Below, in pieces: positions 5,212-7,122 of a DNA stretch of 7,122 bases. Every line of letters begins with the position of its first letter. Position 1 is the first letter of the stretch. A program made the translations under genes and the position numbers. The notes under the pieces were generated by a model. The model was not told where the DNA came from, ran no database searches, and saw only the letters and a program-made list of their open reading frames with translations. The stretch spans positions 1 to 7,122 of the forward strand of contig DAOOVW010000037.1 of assembly GCA_035370465.1 (NCBI GenBank), in the 5' to 3' direction. This DNA comes from a bacterium (lineage in GTDB: Bacteria > Ratteibacteria > UBA8468 > B48-G9 > JAFGKM01).

Positions 5212-5789
5212 TAGAAATAAATATTCTGCGTAAAAGATTGGAAAGATTTCATAGAAGAAGGGTATTAACAAAAATTATTATATTTTATTTTGGAGGTCTT
5301 TTTCTAATTCTTTTAATTCTTGGTGGAGTATACCTATCAAATAAACTTATAATTTTACAGGATAAAGAAAATATGGATAAATTAAGGGCAGATATAAGAA
5401 AAGATGAATTATTAGTAGAAATGGTAAAAAAATTTCATGATGAATGTAATGTTTTATGTAAAAATATATCTTTTTATAAAGATGAGATAAATACCAGAGT
5501 TGTATGGTATGATAAACTATCTTTAATTTCCAATTGTCTACCTCCTGGGATGTATCTTAATAGAATTTCTTTTAAAGAAAGTGGAAGTCAAGAAAAAAAG
5601 AAAGTGATTATTATTGATGGATATGTGTCTCCAATTGTTGAAAACCCAAGAAAATCACTTTCTTATTTTGTTCAAAATCTTAAAAGAGATGGAGGTAGTT
5701 TTATAGATAAAATAACCCTAACACAAATAAATAATGTAAAAACGGAAGAAGAAGTTGTTTATTTTGTGTTTGAATGTTCTTTAAAATAA
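5208..5789 (+). CDS. pilN: Type IV pilus inner-membrane protein PilN
   Basis: Bitopic membrane protein of the alignment complex: the cytoplasmic tail binds PilM and the periplasmic part pairs with PilO. The tail begins MIEINILRKR, corresponding to the conserved INLL-type PilM-binding motif, and is followed by basic residues (RRR 16-18). One transmembrane helix spans about 23-45. After it come a coiled-coil-like stretch (about 50-95) and a ferredoxin-like domain with LPPGMYLNRISF (111-122). At 193 residues it is close to the usual size. The start overlaps the pilM stop (ATGA at 5208-5211). Sequence conservation in this family is weak, so the call rests on topology, the tail motif, the LPPG segment and position after pilM. 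Confidence 0.88.
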   Translation: MIEINILRKRLERFHRRRVLTKIIIFYFGGLFLILLILGGVYLSNKLIILQDKENMDKLRADIRKDELLVEMVKKFHDECNVLCKNISFYKDEINTRVVWYDKLSLISNCLPPGMYLNRISFKESGSQEKKKVIIIDGYVSPIVENPRKSLSYFVQNLKRDGGSFIDKITLTQINNVKTEEEVVYFVFECSLK

Positions 5790-5796
5790 TTGTTAA

Positions 5797-5895
5797 TTCC
5801 CTCTCCCCGCAGGGGAGAGGGAAGAAAGGGGAGAGGCAGAAAGAGAAGGAGAAAAAGTTTCTTCTCCCCGTTGGGGAGAAGTTAGATGAGGGGGG
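5797..5895. repeat. Type 2 composite repeat lacking its left end (pilN-pilO spacer)
   Basis: It begins seven bases after the pilN stop. A perfect 12-bp stem (5797-5808 against 5812-5823, loop GCA, core CCCTCTCCCC) is followed by an extra GGGGAGAGG, an A/G-rich middle, and the right hairpin CTTCTCCCC (5861-5869) against GGGGAGAAG (5873-5881), loop GTT, ending TTAGATGAGGGGGG. The CCCCCCTCACC terminus of the other copies is missing, so this copy is truncated on the left. The stem abutting pilN could act as an mRNA stabiliser or weak attenuator, but no T-run follows it. Confidence 0.78.
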
Positions 5896-5941
5896 TTGAT
5901 ATTTTCCACTTTGACAACGGGAGATTTTGGGGAATTACAGG

Positions 5942-6030
5942 AAATCCATCCCTGCCTTCCTTTTTCAAAGGAAGGAGACAATCTTTCCCCCTTTAGTAAA
6001 GGGGGATTGAGGGGGATTTGAAGGGGGATT
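5942..6030. repeat. Hairpin-doublet repeat, type 1, copy 2
   Basis: AAATCCATCCC (5942-5952) is followed by two hairpins. One is CCTTCCTTT (5955-5963) against AAAGGAAGG (5967-5975), loop TTC. The other is CCCCCTTT (5987-5994) against AAAGGGGG (5998-6005), loop AGT. The order and linker match the copy at 1-77. The right end then repeats GGGGGATT-type units three times (6001-6030). The stretch 5896-5941, between this and the preceding type 2 repeat, contains no gene. Its TTGACA (5911-5916) has no acceptable -10 partner. Confidence 0.75.
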
Positions 6031-6083
6031 GAAATTTTGTGCCTGAGTATAACACAACTTCTACTGATATTTACGAATAAAAA
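6031..6083. other. Leader of pilO with two recurring short motifs
   Basis: GTGCCTGAGT (6039-6048) is the exact reverse complement of ACTCAGGCAC at 2815-2824. CTACTGATATTTA (6061-6073) resembles the CTACTAA.ATATAAA tails found before pilT and pilM, ending 10 bases before the pilO start. No Shine-Dalgarno is seen. Confidence 0.35.
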
Positions 6084-6629
6084 ATGAAAATGAAAGAATA
6101 TATAATTTATATTAAAAAATATGCTGTTTGGATGCTGATTTCTTATGCAGCAATTATATTGGTTTTTTATGTTTTCTTTTTATTGCCACAAAGGAGATTT
6201 ATAAATGAGGTAAAGGTTGAAAAAGAAACTGTTGAATATTACTATTTAAAAATTAAAAATATACCTGTGGTTTTTGATACAATAAACAAAACTCTTTCTG
6301 TTGTAAAAGATCAGATAAAATGTTTTGAATGGCTTGCAAATACTGATGACCCGAATTTTCTTATGTTTCAATATCTTGGAGAAAAGGCAGAAAAATATAA
6401 TCTTGAACTATCTATTCTTGAAAGAAATTTAAAAGATGAAAAAAGTTCTAAATATTATATATGGAAAACAAAACTTGTTGGTTCTTTTCCAGACCTTTTA
6501 AAATTTCTTTATGAGGTTGAAACAGGAGATAAATATCTAAAAATAGATGAGATTGAAGTTGGGAAAGAAGGGGAAAAAGTATTTTTTGATTTAAAAATTG
6601 TTGGAATAAAAGGGGGAAAAAATGAATGA
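6084..6629 (+). CDS. pilO: Type IV pilus inner-membrane protein PilO (probable)
   Basis: Partner of PilN in the periplasmic alignment complex. The 181 residues have a short basic cytoplasmic tail, one transmembrane helix (about 14-35, VWMLISYAAIILVFYVFFLLP), a helical, coiled-coil-like region (38-80) and a C-terminal domain of alternating strands and helices. That domain ends with a segment typical of PilO (SFPDLLKFLYEVE, 134-146, then KIDEIEVG, 153-160). PilO/GspM sequences diverge strongly, so topology and position between pilN and the PilP-like gene carry the call. The ATG at 6084 is used; a second ATG two codons later (6090) is equally possible, and neither has a Shine-Dalgarno. The pilN-pilO gap of 294 bases is wide for this gene pair, which is usually tightly packed. 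It overlaps the next gene by eight bases. Confidence 0.85.
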   Translation: MKMKEYIIYIKKYAVWMLISYAAIILVFYVFFLLPQRRFINEVKVEKETVEYYYLKIKNIPVVFDTINKTLSVVKDQIKCFEWLANTDDPNFLMFQYLGEKAEKYNLELSILERNLKDEKSSKYYIWKTKLVGSFPDLLKFLYEVETGDKYLKIDEIEVGKEGEKVFFDLKIVGIKGGKNE

Positions 6630-7122
6630 AGAGAAAAAGAGAATTTTAAAAATTGGAATATTGGTTATTCTTCTATTTGTTATATTTTTTTCAACTTTAA
6701 CTTTAAAAGGAAAAGAAAATGCAAGTGCAGAAGGACAAAAAAATAAAGAGAAAAGATTAAGTGTTGTCTTACAAGAAGCAGAAGAACATTTTGCAGAAAT
6801 TAAAAAGAAACTACAGGATATTGACAATATGAAAAAAACACCTGAATTGAATCTTGTAAGAAAAGACCCATTTAATCCAATAAAAAGAAAAATTGATGTT
6901 GAAAAAGTAGAGAAAATTATCAGAGAAGAAGAAAAAAAAGAAATTACCTTTTTAATTTCAGGGATTGTATATGATGAACAAAAACCAATGGTGATAATAG
7001 ATGATAATGTAAAATGTGAAGGGGAATATATAGAGGAATATCAAATATATAAAATTTTTCCTGATAGTATTTTATTAAAAAATGGAAACGATTTTTATGA
7101 ACTAAAAATGAATTTTGAAGAA
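6622..7122 (+). CDS. pilP: PilP/GspC-like alignment protein, 3' end beyond the window
   Basis: An open frame of 167 codons from ATG 6622 runs to the window edge without a stop. AGGGGG (6610-6615) is a good ribosome site, and the start overlaps the pilO stop by eight bases. A basic N-terminus leads into one hydrophobic helix (about 9-28), then a charged, helical linker. RKDPFNP (80-86) matches the conserved RDPF.P motif of PilP proteins. Residues about 108-163 form a beta-rich domain of the PilP/GspC homology-region type, with ISGIVYDEQKPMVIIDDNV (112-130), then KCEGEYIEEYQIYKIF (131-146) and LLKNGNDFYEL (151-161). This domain contacts the secretin. There is no lipobox cysteine after the hydrophobic segment, so it would be a membrane-anchored, GspC-like protein and not the lipoprotein form found in many PilP. 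Confidence 0.85.
   Translation, partial: MNEEKKRILKIGILVILLFVIFFSTLTLKGKENASAEGQKNKEKRLSVVLQEAEEHFAEIKKKLQDIDNMKKTPELNLVRKDPFNPIKRKIDVEKVEKIIREEEKKEITFLISGIVYDEQKPMVIIDDNVKCEGEYIEEYQIYKIFPDSILLKNGNDFYELKMNFEE

Noticed and set aside
4914..5252. Minus-strand 112-residue ORF opposite the pilM end and pilN start
   Set aside because: It overlaps two convincing genes, has no recognisable domain and has no promoter or ribosome site of note.
5797..5823. Rho-independent terminator after pilN
   Set aside because: The stem is strong but is followed by AGAAAGGGGAG and not a T-run, and the same hairpin type recurs where no termination is expected. It is better called part of the repeat.
5911..5939. Promoter for pilO starting with TTGACA at 5911
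   Set aside because: The sequence 16-18 bases downstream (AATTACAG region) is a poor -10 match, and the type 1 repeat hairpins would follow directly.
5793..5981. Minus-strand 62-residue ORF across the pilN-pilO repeats
   Set aside because: It is made almost entirely of the C/G hairpin repeats and has Ser/Pro/Leu low-complexity composition, a common artefact of such repeats. It has no family resemblance.
1..6030. CRISPR array from repeated hairpins
   Set aside because: Copies are few, far apart, unequal in length and separated by genes. There are no evenly sized unique spacers and no cas genes.

Overview
This window is a type IV pilus (T4P) assembly locus from an AT-rich, probably diderm bacterium. 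Coding regions are dominated by A/T-ending codons. PilM, PilN, PilO and a PilP/GspC-like protein together form the alignment complex that links an inner-membrane platform to an outer-membrane secretin, so an outer membrane is implied. The low GC, a short major-pilin-like prepilin and dense C/G-rich hairpin repeats between genes would fit an uncultured lineage such as Omnitrophota or a relative. That placement is only an impression: no rRNA or marker gene is present.

Layout, all genes on the + strand. Positions 1-136 hold two kinds of hairpin repeat. A pilT retraction ATPase follows at 160-1239, then a repeat-filled spacer (1240-1590), then the pilC/gspF platform protein (1591-2808). An intrinsic terminator closes pilC. 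The prepilin gene (2941-3351) is a self-contained unit with a consensus sigma70-type promoter, a nine-base perfect Shine-Dalgarno and its own strong terminator. A decayed hicBA toxin-antitoxin pair follows (about 3543-3998): the antitoxin has no normal start codon and the toxin carries a +1 frameshift. Another composite repeat (4049-4161) precedes pilM (4207-5211) and pilN (5208-5789), which overlap by 4 bases. A 294-base repeat block separates them from pilO (6084-6629), which overlaps a pilP/gspC-like gene (6622 to the window end, open).

How the parts work together: the prepilin is processed by a prepilin peptidase (not in the window) and inserted at the PilC platform. An extension ATPase (PilB, not in the window) adds subunits and PilT removes them. 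PilM in the cytoplasm binds the PilN tail, PilN pairs with PilO in the periplasm, and the PilP-like protein bridges to the secretin.

I see no wholly new system. The points most worth a second look are a family of composite inverted-repeat elements in most of the larger intergenic spacers, including one inside the pilMNOP series; conserved flanking sequence placed at nearly the same distance before two start codons; and the doubly broken hicBA module, which contrasts with fully intact pilus genes.
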